64,000 nucleotides of DNA from positions 42,538,171 through 42,602,170 of the forward strand of contig CM041776.1 of assembly GCA_023374045.1 (NCBI GenBank), read 5' to 3'. Position 1 is the first letter of the stretch; each line of letters opens with the position of its first letter. Of the stretch, positions 45,571 through 56,829 are shown piece by piece. Below the pieces are notes generated by a model, which was not told the origin of the DNA, did no database searches, and was given only the letters and a program-made list of their open reading frames with translations. The position numbers and the translations under genes were made by a program. This stretch comes from Limonium bicolor. Its lineage: Eukaryota > Streptophyta > Magnoliopsida > Caryophyllales > Plumbaginaceae.

Positions 45571-46500
45571 TTTTTTAATATCAAACATTATATTAACAAG
45601 AGAAGTCCATTACAAGCCTAGGATCACAACTTACTACGATATTAACATGAAAGAAAACAACATGAGAAACTCAATGACTATTAAACTCCAACTTGCACTA
45701 GTAAGTACCACCGAAGCCAAAATCAAGAGAACACAAGGTGAGACACAACATCATGAGGATCCCAGTTTATAAATTAACTTAAATGGTTTAGTGTTGGTAT
45801 TAGCCTTAGCAATCACTAGTAAGTGATTATGGCGGTAGCACCCTAGATGGAATTTACAAGTCTTTCGTTGTATTGTTCTAAAATTTTATAGGTCTAGAAC
45901 TGCGACTCCTACATTCCTATACACAACTGAAGCCCAAACAGTGGTTGCAAGGACTGATGAGAATAGAAGCAATCAAAGTCAGTGATTGTTCCAAGAACCC
46001 TGGATGCTTCTTCCTACAACAAATTTCAAAAACACAAGTAGCCATGATGGCCACCCCATGAATGATAACTAGCAAATCAAAACCAAAGAAACCTATTTGT
46101 TGTATACAACCAAATCCATATAAGAATTTGTATGAATAGCAGTTTGAGAGCCCAATCATTCTCACTGATGATTGTTTTTTAAGCCTCATTAGCTTTCCAA
46201 CCCGCAAAAACCTCCCAAACACAAAGTGAGTACTATTACTAACTGACATACCAAGTAAATAGTAAAATAAAAGATAAGCATAACAAACGAAGCTTAATTG
46301 TTCAGCCAACAAGGACATTAGGTGGATCAAAAGATCCCAAAAATAACTAGTTGTATGAGTAGTGTCCCATCTCATACAACTAGCAGCTAAAATGATCATG
46401 CCCTACGACGACTCTAGGATTCCCTCAAAGCCTCCCTCATACCAACCATGAGCATACCCTTGCTCACTCTAGACTCCAAAATGCCACAACCATTTGTCCG
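45571..46500 (-). other. Possible LINE-like or decayed gene segment
   Basis: On the minus strand the segment ends TAATGTTTGATATTAAAAAA, which looks like the 3' end of a polyadenylated retroposon. It contains a 160-residue open frame (45917-46399) with a hydrophobic N-terminal half (SYFWDLLIHLMSLL). I recognise no domain in it. It could be the 3' part of a LINE, a processed pseudogene or chance. Confidence 0.28.
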
Positions 46501-46908
46501 CCAAGCACCAATAAAAAAATCTAATCATATAGTTTGACCTTATTCACTGAAGTTCTTAGAACGTAATTCTTAGTGAGTAGTTACTCACATTGAACTGTGT
46601 AACAAGCACACAATGAACTCAACTCAAATAGAAGTAATTAAAAGATATTGAGAGAGCTTTCACGTGAATATGTCACTCTATATTAGCACGTACTTGAATC
46701 AGTACTACTAGTTCCTCAATGAGAACACTCTCAAAAGTTTACACATAACCCACTCGATTTGCCTCACAACCCCTAAGTTGAATTACAACTTATGACTATT
46801 TCTCAATCAACTCTCTTCACAAAGGAATTTTCTCTCAGAAAAGCGTTAGCTCAATCCTTCTTCTCTCGAGCATATATAAAGTTGACACTAATTAAATCTA
46901 TATCTTAG
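46501..46908. other. Flank of the large-LTR unit
   Basis: It contains a TATATAAA-like stretch near 46871 and C/T-rich runs that recall a decayed LTR, but no partner copy is in the window. Confidence 0.3.
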
Positions 46909-47973
46909 TGTAACACCCCCGAATCACGACCGACAATAATACGATGCGCCTAAGTTAGCGGGAGAAGTCTACGCAGCGGTTTCAAACTCTATTCGGGTGC
47001 TACAGACGCCAACCACCCACGTGGTTGACAGTCCTCATTACCAACTCCAAGTTACGGTCTGTATGACTGGAAGTCCAACTTAACGAAATCCAAATACAAT
47101 ATAAAGTACAACTCAAGTACCGAGCATCTACAGTTTAGTTAACAACTTAAACAACATAACTCATACATAAGAAAGCATACTACTTAAAGTCTTGCCATGT
47201 GGACTACCCCTATGATAGTCACCCTTGCCTACTCTCCGTTATCGTCTGGCACAAGTCCTGAAAAAAATTGGGTGTAAAGGACTCAGCAAACTACGCTGAG
47301 TATGAACGTGTGAAGCCCGCATGTTACCGGGCCACACGACTAATTGGTCGAATATTATTAAGTCCATTTTACATGCTATGATAAAGCAGTAAAGCACACA
47401 TCAGTACATCATGATATCATACACACTCATCGGTAGCATAGCAATATCAGCAAGCAACCAAGCACATCTTGAAAGTAGCACAGCAATATCAATAAGCAAC
47501 CAAGCACAACTTGCCAGTAGCATAACAATGTCAACACGCAGTCCAGCATAATAAGCTGCTAGTGTAGCAACAACAGTCAAGTAATTATAGGACGTGTGCG
47601 TAGGTACATTATACCGTCAATCCTTGCTATGGGATCATTCAAGAGATTGCGTATTGTTATCTTGTTCTCATTACATATGTTTTCCTTTCTTCTCTTGCAC
47701 CGAGTCCGGGGGATGTAGGTTAGATCCCGAGACTTTATAATATAGGTGCTATTCATTCCTTGTTACTTAAATGATCACATTTGTGAATTTTCTTATTTGC
47801 TTGGTTTCGTTACACATGTTTTCCTCTATTCTCTAGCACCGAGTCAGGGGATATAGATTAGATCCCGAGACTTTATTATGTAGGTGCTACTCATTCCTTG
47901 TTTCTTCAAGGGTTGCTTGTGAATTCTTTTATCACCGCACGTTGGAGGACGTCTCCTCCATAGCTAGTCCCCC

Positions 47974-48270
47974 ATTCCCGACACCCAGGGTCAAGGAAGC
48001 GGAAGTCACCTCTAGACTCCAGGATAAGCTTCACCAATTTGTCACTCCCCCATTCCCGACACCCAGGGTCAAGGAAGCGGAAGTCACCTCTGGACTCCGG
48101 GATGTGCTTCACCAACTTGTCACTCCCCCATTCCCGACACCCAGGGTCAAGGAAGCGGAAGTCACCTCTGGACTCCGGGATGTGCTTCACCAACTTACTA
48201 TTCCGACAAGGTCAAGAAGCGGAAGTCTCTGACTCCGGATGTGCTTCACCAAATATATTCCATCATAGAC
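47974..48270. repeat. 79-bp minisatellite, left copy (3-4 units)
   Basis: TTCCCGACACCCAGGGTCAA recurs at 47974, 48053 and 48132, with a shrunken fourth unit at about 48201. The right copy has three units (55822, 55898, 55977) and lacks the fourth. Confidence 0.8.
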
Positions 48271-49079
48271 GGTCGAAGGATCTGATGCAGATACCAACTC
48301 CCGATCATCCATACCGCGCGGCCCTGTTGTCTTCCCGGGTTATCTCATGTTTCACAGTTGATACTTTTCGTTTCATTATCATTATAATCTCGACACCATA
48401 GTGGGTGTCATTAGCGGTCCTCTAAAGTTAGAGAGGATTCGTCTCTTTGTATAGTTCTTTTGTTTTGTCTACGTGGTTCGTCATGTCTCACCCAAGGAGA
48501 CTTGCTCTTCATTATGATTAATGAATAGACACCATAGTGGGTGTCATGGTAGTCCTCAATGGATTAGAGAGGAGTTCCCCTTATTGAGTTTTCTTTGTTT
48601 TCATAGTTCGTAGTAGTTCGTCTCAAGTTCCATAAGAGAAAGGGACTAAACTACTGTGTGCGCGCAAGTAAAATGCCACAAGGATATATATAACACGCAT
48701 AAAAGCAGCCACAAGAAGCAATCCAATTTTCATGCTTTTAGTCTTAGAGTCATTGTCACACAAAGCACACAGCACACAAAGCAAACAAGCCGTGTAACAC
48801 GGCAACATACGAACCACACATGTCCATACCTGGATCAGAAGCAAGTAGTCTCACACACGGAGTCCTGGTCGGAGTTCGCTACGGACCTAGCGTTAATTAC
48901 AAACAATGTCAGTTTATGATTTCATGTGACAACCTTTGTGACACTCCCCGAATTTATCAAATTGTTATCGGGTGTTATTTCCTAGATAAATCTTCGTTGA
49001 ATGTTCAACCTTTATTAACCCTTAGGACTTCCCACGTGTTAGACTTTATGTTACTCCTAGGGCATTCACACCCTTATTT

Positions 49080-52000
49080 TACACGTTAACTAAGTCCTTT
49101 GTCCTAGTTAATGTTTTAGAGCATTTAAGCGTCAACCGTGTAACATGTTTCTATAAGATAGATTTAACTTGTCTAAAATGTATTCTCTCCTTGGCTAAGT
49201 AGGTGGGTAATGTTTTAACCCTTGTTTAACGATAAAATAGACCATAAAACCCCTAAATCTCATTTATACAGAAATCCCAAAGTTTCTAAATCGGAAACAC
49301 AATTCCCATGTAATACCTTATCTAACGTTACTTTTAATGTAGAAATCGGTGTTTAACCTTCTCCACATGTTTCGCTAACCAAGTCATGTTTATTAGCTAT
49401 TATTTGGGTTCTTTATTAAGTTTGAATACCACTTATAATACCCTTGTAACGCAGTTATACAGAACCTATAATACCAATGAAAACTGAAACCACAATCTAA
49501 ATACTTCTTCTTGTTTCTTGTTATTCTTTAGTTCAACGGATGTTTCACTCCTTCCCACAGTATTACCCAACTAGGTATAGGTGTTAATAATGTTTTTAAC
49601 TCAAAACCACCCTAGTAAAACACTCACCCAACTGCTGTACTCAGATACACAGAAACAGCAACCACCCAAAACTGAAACTGAAATCTGTACAATACCCCTC
49701 CATAGCTACTCTTTCTCTGATACGTTACTTTGACTTTTATCTTCCCCAAAGTGTTTATAACCTTACCTAAGGGTATTAGAGATGTTTTAAACTGAACACC
49801 AACTCAAAACAGTCCTTTAGCACCCCTGGAAGTTCTTTATACCGAAACAGGTACTGCAGAAATAAAAAACAACACTAGAGTTTGGTATTCTTGTTTCTCA
49901 ACCTCTTGTTTGAGTTGTTAATATATCATCAAAACTTTCCCACGTATCCACCCACTTAGATGAGTGTTCCAGCAACAATTTAAACTCCCAAAACAGCCCA
50001 ACTACTCTCTGTCACCTGGTTATACAGAACCACAATGGTGCAGAAAACAAAACAGAAACCTGAAAACAGAATTTGTATGTTTCTTCTTTATTTCTCCTTT
50101 TTGGTGTATTACACTGACTTCTAAACCTCCAAATGAATATACCCCCTTATTTACCTCTTTTAGCATGTCTTGGGTTCATTATTATGCCACCACAATGCTC
50201 TTAATGTCTCTGTAAGTCAGTTATACAGAAACAACAACAACCTACAGAAAAACAGAAAACACAGTTTGTATCTCTTCTCTAGCTTTCTTTTAGTTTGTTA
50301 ATCTGCTACCAAATCCACACAAAACTTTCACCCAACTAGATAAATGTATTAGGGAGGTTTTAAGCTAAAAACCAACTTAAAACAACTCTGTTAACCCCTC
50401 TAAAAGTTCATTATACAGAAGCAAGTAACTGCAGGAAAATGCAAAAACAGATTCTGTACGGCTCCTGTTCAAACTTGTTTTAGGTTATTAATCAGTCTCC
50501 AATTCCTTTCAAAATTTTTGCCCAATTAGCTAAGTATTATAAAAGTTTTGAACTTAAAAACATCCTAAAACAAAGCTGTTAGCACTTCTGAAAACTCATT
50601 TTACAGAAACTAAAATCTGCAGAAAAACTGTGAACTCAAAGTTTGTACAGCAACCTTATAACTTTCTTTTGGGTATAAACCAGTCTTTCTAATCTTACCC
50701 AGAGTGTCTATAACATCACTTAAGTGCATTAGGTATGTTTAGGTTTGTTAACCACTCAATACACCCCTTATAAACCCTCTGAAATTCGTTTATACAGAAG
50801 CACCTGTTACAGCAACTGAAACACCCCTCTTTTTTTTTCCCACCTTATCTAACTTCAGTTTTAGTTTTCTTGGACAGATTTGTGACCTTCCCAGAGTGTA
50901 TACTCACTAGGTAAGTGTATTAGCCATAATTTAGGTCCATTATTAAACCTATACATCCTGGTTAACAACTCTGTAATTCGGTTATACAGAAGCCCAATGT
51001 TTCAGGAAAAATCTGAAACTGAATATCAAGATCTGATATTATCTCTTCTATTTCTTTTCTTTGTTCACTCATTTGACTCCCATTTCTTTCCTGAATTGCT
51101 TATCCAATTAGTTGGGTGTGTACTCAAGGTTTTGACTTCGAAACAGACCCATAGCAACATTATTTATGTTACTGAATTTACATTATCCTAGAACTGAAAG
51201 CTGAAGCTTGAAACTGATGTCCTCTTTGTATTTTTTTTTTATTTTCCTCTTATCTTTTCTGTTTTGTTCATGTATTGAGTTTCAATTTTCCCTCATTGAT
51301 AACTCTCGTAGTTAAGTGGTTTATCATGGCCATACACTCAAAACAGAACTAGACCATGTCCAAGAAAATTCTATACACAGAACACCGAGATCTGAAAAAC
51401 TGAAATCATAGAAACTGATCCATGTTCTTTCTTGTTGTTGTCTGTTTGTTTAATGAGCTGCTAACTTCTCCTTTAGTTTCCTGTCTGTTGCTGATCAGGC
51501 TTTTAAGTTCCACACAGAACCCATAATAGTACAGACCACACCCCTAAAAAAATATTTAACAGAACCGAAAACTGATATATTCTCTTCTATTCTCTTTTCC
51601 TTTTCTGTTTAATCACAATTCTGACTTTCAAGTTCCTCCCCTATGTATTTCTTATCCAGTCAAGTGTTTCATCTCTATTTTAAACTCAAAGTTTCAGCAA
51701 TGAACACTCACCCAATCTTCTATACAGAACAGAAACTAATTCACCACCTGAAACTGAAAAGAATAAGAACCTGAAACAGAAACCGCCTCATCACTTTCTA
51801 TCTCTTTGTTTGTTTTTTTTCTGATTTGTTTTTTTTTCCAGATTCCCCCCTTCATTAACTCTCGTGGTTAAGTGTGTTTACTAAGCTTTTAAACTTCAAG
51901 AACAGACCAACCAACCTAGACAATGTCCCCGAATAATTCTTTGCACAGAACCTAAATAACCAGAAAACTGCAACACACTATAACATATTCAGGTTTTCCT

Positions 52001-52340
52001 TCTTTCTGTCTCGTGCATGGCTCTTGTTTTCTACTTTCCTCAAAAGGTTCAGTTGCTTAGTTGAAATCTTATTACAGCTTAAACTCTCAGAAACTGTCCC
52101 AAGACAACGCTATGAAATTACTGAAATGTTCATAACCTGAAATGAAAAGAACAAAACCCTGCCATACGAAGCTGATAGCTTCCTTTCTGTTGTTTGGTTT
52201 CCTAATATCAAAACTATTTCTTAGCTTCCAAGTTGTTCTCCTTCTGCTACTTGATTATACAGAGAGTATGAGTTCTCAGGCAAAAACCAGAAATCAGAAC
52301 CTACAAATCTGGTGCTATCTCTTCTGTTGATATATTAAAT
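49080..52340. repeat. Degenerate tandem array of ~190-bp period, left copy
   Basis: A TTATACAGAA-type core recurs at about 49265, 49456, 49645, 49838, 50021, 50222, 50412, 50600, 50791, 50983, 51177, 51372, 51555, 51721, 51941 and 52255, mostly 183-201 bp apart. Between cores the units share blocks like AACTGAAA, a T/C-rich run, a CCCAACTAG-like box and CTCAAAAC. Single units are strongly diverged, so the array is ancient relative to the duplication. Confidence 0.72.
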
Positions 52341-53697
52341 TCAGAAGTAGCTCACCTCTTTATTCTTAGCTGTTTTCTCTCGTTGATCTTTGGTGCAGGT
52401 GGGATTCCCAGCACTTTGGTCACCCGACGACACTGAGGAATATCTATCAGGAATTAGACTTTGTGAAACCAGGTACACAGATAGTGGCTGGAGCATCAGG
52501 AAGCTATTTTGAAGTTGTTACCTTCTCGTTGATTTGAGAGTGGTATTGGGCAGCTTCTTCCCAAATGATTTTCGAACAGATCCAAGAGGACTGCATGCAA
52601 GGCCCAAGTGATTTGGATGAACAAGTCAGTGGTGTCTCGGACATCAGAAAAAAGGAAACCAGAAAAGAAGACTTGTAGTAGAATTTGTTTCATGATCTCA
52701 CCGTGAGCCAATAAGTGCAAGGCAAAGATGCAGCTGTCTCTGGGGAAGTCTTGGTGCAATCTTTGAGGGGATATCTAAGGAGTTAATGCATGCAGCGAGA
52801 CAACAATCAACGGTCATGGATCAGAATTTTTTTTTGAACAGAACTGTACAGAGGGCAGAGATATGTATTCGTTGTTTTGCCAGTTTGGTGTAGCAAAATT
52901 ACCGTCATAGTGAAGAGAATGTAGGAGACGTGAGCGTAAACGTCTCTTGTCTGTCTGTTGGTTTTGCAAGATTACCAGCTTGAAGAGAATGAAGAAAGGA
53001 GCTCGAGAATGGAGATTACGTTTTTGTTCTTGGCTTTTCAGAAGCATGGAGAGGGGGAGGCATGAGGAAGGCAAGTTTGGAGTAATACCTTGAGCTGGAA
53101 TTCGAGAAGATGAAGTGGGTTTAACCACTGACGACACACACACATACACAGAGAAGGCAAGGTGGGCTGGATGCAGAAGCTGTCCCCCAAGAATGCATAC
53201 AGAAGGATGGTTAATATGGTGGGGGACATTACGTGAGAGTTAGCAAAAGGCCTCTCTGGACTGGCACAAAACGTGGGGCAATTGGGAGAAGGTGAAAGGG
53301 GTTTGTCAACCGAGACACACACCCGAGAAGGAATGGGCACGAGTTTGAATGTAGGGACTGTTATATTTTTTTTTGAACCTGGCAGCACATGACTAGCATG
53401 CAGGGAACACTGCATCAGAGTTTGTGAACAATGCAAGGTATTCGGGCATATGCACTGGCAGAGGAATCACCACTGATGCAGATTGAATAAAATGAATTTG
53501 GTTTCTCTGTCCATGTTTTTTTTCTTGATGTGCGTATGGGACAGAGGCAAATAGGAGTTTGATTGATGTCGTATACTCCTTGCCGATTGTGGGAACAGGA
53601 AGTAATGGAGGTGCAGTATATTTGTTTTCTATAGTCAAGTAGCTTAATTCATCTGTTGTTGTTAACTTTAGTAACCAGAAGTGCAATGTACTACCAA

Positions 53698-53812
53698 TAT
53701 GAGTATGGCTCAACCGGTTAAACACTCGGGGAAGGTACGGGAGGTCTTGGGTTCAAGCCTCAGCGGGAGCGTCTTTGCTCCTTTTCCTTTCCTTTTTTTT
53801 TATAAGTTATAC
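53698..53812 (+). mobile_element. tRNA-derived SINE-like segment, left copy
   Basis: TGGCTCAACCGG (A-box-like) and GGGTTCAAGCCTC (B-box-like) lie in the order and spacing of a tRNA-derived SINE. The segment ends in a T-rich tail (TTTTCCTTTCC then eight or more T), as in plant Au-type SINEs. The copy at 61463-61566 has GGGTTCGAGCC, the better B box. Confidence 0.52.
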
Positions 53813-54098
53813 TTGATTATTTATACATGTAATATCATATAATATACCACGTTATATTTATTTATTTATTTGTTACAAGGTTACACGTTATCATTTTTAT
53901 TACAACGTTACGATGTCGTAACGTTACGCCACGTAGTTTTCGTATTAGTACATATTTAAGTACGCGACTTTATTAGTATGTAACGTCGTCACGCGTTCGG
54001 ACATATGTATATACTAGATTAAATTTTTCGTACGTTATTTTATGTCCGAATTATAAACGCGTTATGATTTTATGCGTTTAATGTTCAGGGGTATTTAA

Positions 54099-54764
54099 CT
54101 TACCCCCCTTAAAAGAGACTTCGTCCCGAAGTCTTACTTCCTTAACTTATATTTTCCGCTCCTGGTAATCTTAGGGATCCAGTCCCGCATTCATTATCGA
54201 TACCCAAAGATTAAGTCCATAATTATAATGCTCGGTGCTTCTAAGCACCGTGCCACATCAGTGGCTTCACACAGTTCTCATAGTAGACCAAGAAGCTAGC
54301 AATGTGTATAACATGCTAAAGTGCAACCAAGGCACACGACATTCATTCATACATAGCGTACATAACATTTCACACACAATCCAAACACACAAACCTACCA
54401 ACCACGAGTGGTTGTAGGAATCCATAATAAATCAACACACATCCAAAACAAAACGCGCTTACCCCCCTTAAAAGAGGGGTACGCCCCCGTACCCTACACT
54501 AAGTCGAAACATCGATGAAAAGATAGGGGTACCTAGTTTTCCTTACCGGATTGATTATATGCCATTGTGTAAACGCCAGATCGGGTTTTCCCGAGTGTGA
54601 GGAGGCTTTCTACCTCTCCAGCGTTTTCCTACGGATCGAAATGGACCCCAACTAACGAGCCTCACAAACTAACCCGTAACCCCGTTTTCAAATTTAGGTT
54701 TTCCTATACTCGGTACTTCCATGTTCCAGTCATCAGAGCGCAACTACGCTCTGATACCACTTTC
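54099..54764 (-). other. Internal region of the giant-LTR unit
   Basis: Only 666 bp. It starts (plus strand) with CTTACCCCCCTTAAAAGAG, the polypurine tract complement. A near copy, CTTACCCCCCTTAAAAGAGG, lies at about 54459-54478, followed by GTACGCCCCCGTAC, a palindrome. It ends with the PBS complement CGCTCTGATACCA (54747-54759). No gag or pol is left. Confidence 0.62.
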
Positions 54765-55821
54765 TGTAACACCCCCGAATCGACCAATAAACGATGCGCC
54801 TAAGTTAGCGGGAGAAGTCTACGCAGCGGTTTCAACTCTATTCGGGTGCTACAGACGCCAACCACCCACGTGGTTGACAGTCCTCATTACCAATCCAAGT
54901 TACGGTCTGTAATGACTGGAAGTCCAACTTAACGAAATCCAAATACAATATAAAGTACAACTCAAGTACCGAGCATCTACAGTTTAGTTAACAACTTAAA
55001 CAACATAACTCATACATAAGAAAGCATACTACTTAAAGTCTTGCCATGTGGACTACCCCTATGATAGTCACCCTTGCCTACTCTCCGTTATCGTCTGGCA
55101 CAAGACCTGAAAAAAATTGGGTGTAAAGGACTCAGCAAACTACGCTGAGTATGAACGTGTGAAGCCCGCATGTTACCGGGCCACACGACTAATTGGTCGA
55201 ATATTATTAAGTCCATTTTACATGCTATGATAAAGCAGTAAAGCACACATCAGTACATCATGATATCATACACACTCATCGGTAGCATAGCAATATCAGC
55301 AAGCAACCAAGCACATCTTGCAAGTAGCACAGCAATATCAATAAGCAACCAAGCACAACTTGCCAGTAGCATAACAATGTCAAACACGCAGTCCAGCATA
55401 ATAAGCTGCTAGTGTAGCAACAACAGTCAAGTAATTATAGGACGTGTGCGTAGGTACATTATACCGTCAATCCTCGCTATGGGATCATTCAAGAGATTGT
55501 GTTGTTATCTTGTTCTCATTACATATGTTTTCCTTTCTTCGCTTGCACCGAGTCAGGGGATATAGATTAGATCCCGAGACTTTGTTATGTAGGTGCTATT
55601 CATTCCTTATTTTCTTAAAGGATCACATTTGTGACTTCCTCTTGTTTGCTTGGTCTCATTACACAAGTTTTCGTTATTCTCTGGCACCGAGTCAGGGGAT
55701 ATAGATTAGATCCCGAGACTTCATTATGTAGGTGCTAATCGTTCCTTGTTTCTTTAAGGATTATTTTGAATTCTTTTATCACCGCACGTTGGAGGACGTC
55801 TCCTCCATAGCTAGTCCCCCA

Positions 55822-56040
55822 TTCCCGACACCCAGGGTCAAGGAAGCGGAAGTCACCTCTAGACTCCAGGATAAGCTTCACCAATTTCACTCCCCCATTC
55901 CCGACACCCAGGGTCAAGGAAGCGGAAGTCACCTCTGGACTCCGGGATGTGCTTCACCAACTTGTCACTCCCCCATTCCCGACACCCAGGGTCAAGGAAG
56001 CGGAAGTCACCTCTGGACTCCGGGATGTGCTTCACCAAAA
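55822..56040. repeat. 79-bp minisatellite, right copy (3 units)
   Basis: Units at 55822, 55898 and 55977, the first shortened by three bases. One unit fewer than in the left copy. Confidence 0.8.
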
Positions 56041-56829
56041 TATATTCCATCATAGACGGTCGAAGGATCTGATGCAGATACCAACTCCCGATCATCCATA
56101 CCGCGGCCCGAGCTGTTGTCTTCCCGGGTTATTCTCATGTTTCACAGTTGATACTTTTCGTTTCATTATCATTATAATCTCGACACCATAGTGGGTGTCA
56201 TTAGCGGTCCTCTAAAGTTAGAGAGGAGTTGTCTCTTTGTATAGTTCTTTTGTTTTGTCTACGTGGTTCGTCATGTCTCACCAAAGGAGACTTGCTCTTC
56301 ATTATCATTAAAGCATAGACACCATAGTGGGTGTCATGGTAGTCCTCAATGGTTTAGAGAGGAGTTCCCCTTATAGTTTTCTTTATTTTCATAATTCGTA
56401 GTAGTTCTCGTATAGTTTTCCCTTCATGTAGTTCTTGTTTACATAGTTCGTTGAGTCTCATCTCAAAGTTCCATAACGCGAAAGGGACTAAACTACTGTG
56501 TGCGCGCAATGATATATTCAACAATGATATAGAATCATACAACATGATAAACAAGCAATCCAATTCATGCTTTGATCTTATGTCATTTTCACACACAAGC
56601 ACACAGCACACAAAGCAAACAAGCCGTGTAACACGGCAACATACGAACCACACATGTCCATACCTTATTCGAAAGCACGAGTCGTCTTACACTCAAAGTC
56701 CCGGTCGGAGTTCGCTACGGTCCTAGAGTTAATTACAAACAATGTGTCAGTTTATAATTTCATGTGACAACCTTTATTAACCCTTAGGACTTCCCACGTG
56801 TTAGAATTTATGTTACTCCTAGGGAATTC

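Larger units (their letters stand above)
46909..54098 (-). repeat. Left copy (3' LTR in element orientation)
   Basis: About 7.19 kb. Its inner end reads GGGGTATTTAA where the right copy has GGGGTATTTCA, so its terminal TG is mutated. In plus-strand order it contains a 79-bp minisatellite, a long degenerate array of about 190-bp period, a unique 1.4-kb stretch and a SINE-like segment. Small frames recur in both copies without recognisable domains. Confidence 0.68.

Noticed and set aside
45917..46399. 160-residue membrane-protein-like frame as a gene
   Set aside because: There is no start context, no homologous motif, and the surrounding frames do not extend it. Hydrophobicity alone from T-rich DNA is weak evidence.
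53038..53436. Minus-strand frames of 110-132 residues in the giant LTR
   Set aside because: The two LTR copies give different frames after one-base indels and no family is recognisable.
53703..53775. Possible tRNA gene
   Set aside because: A and B boxes are present but no acceptor stem or anticodon arm can be formed, and a T-rich tail follows, so a SINE is the better call.
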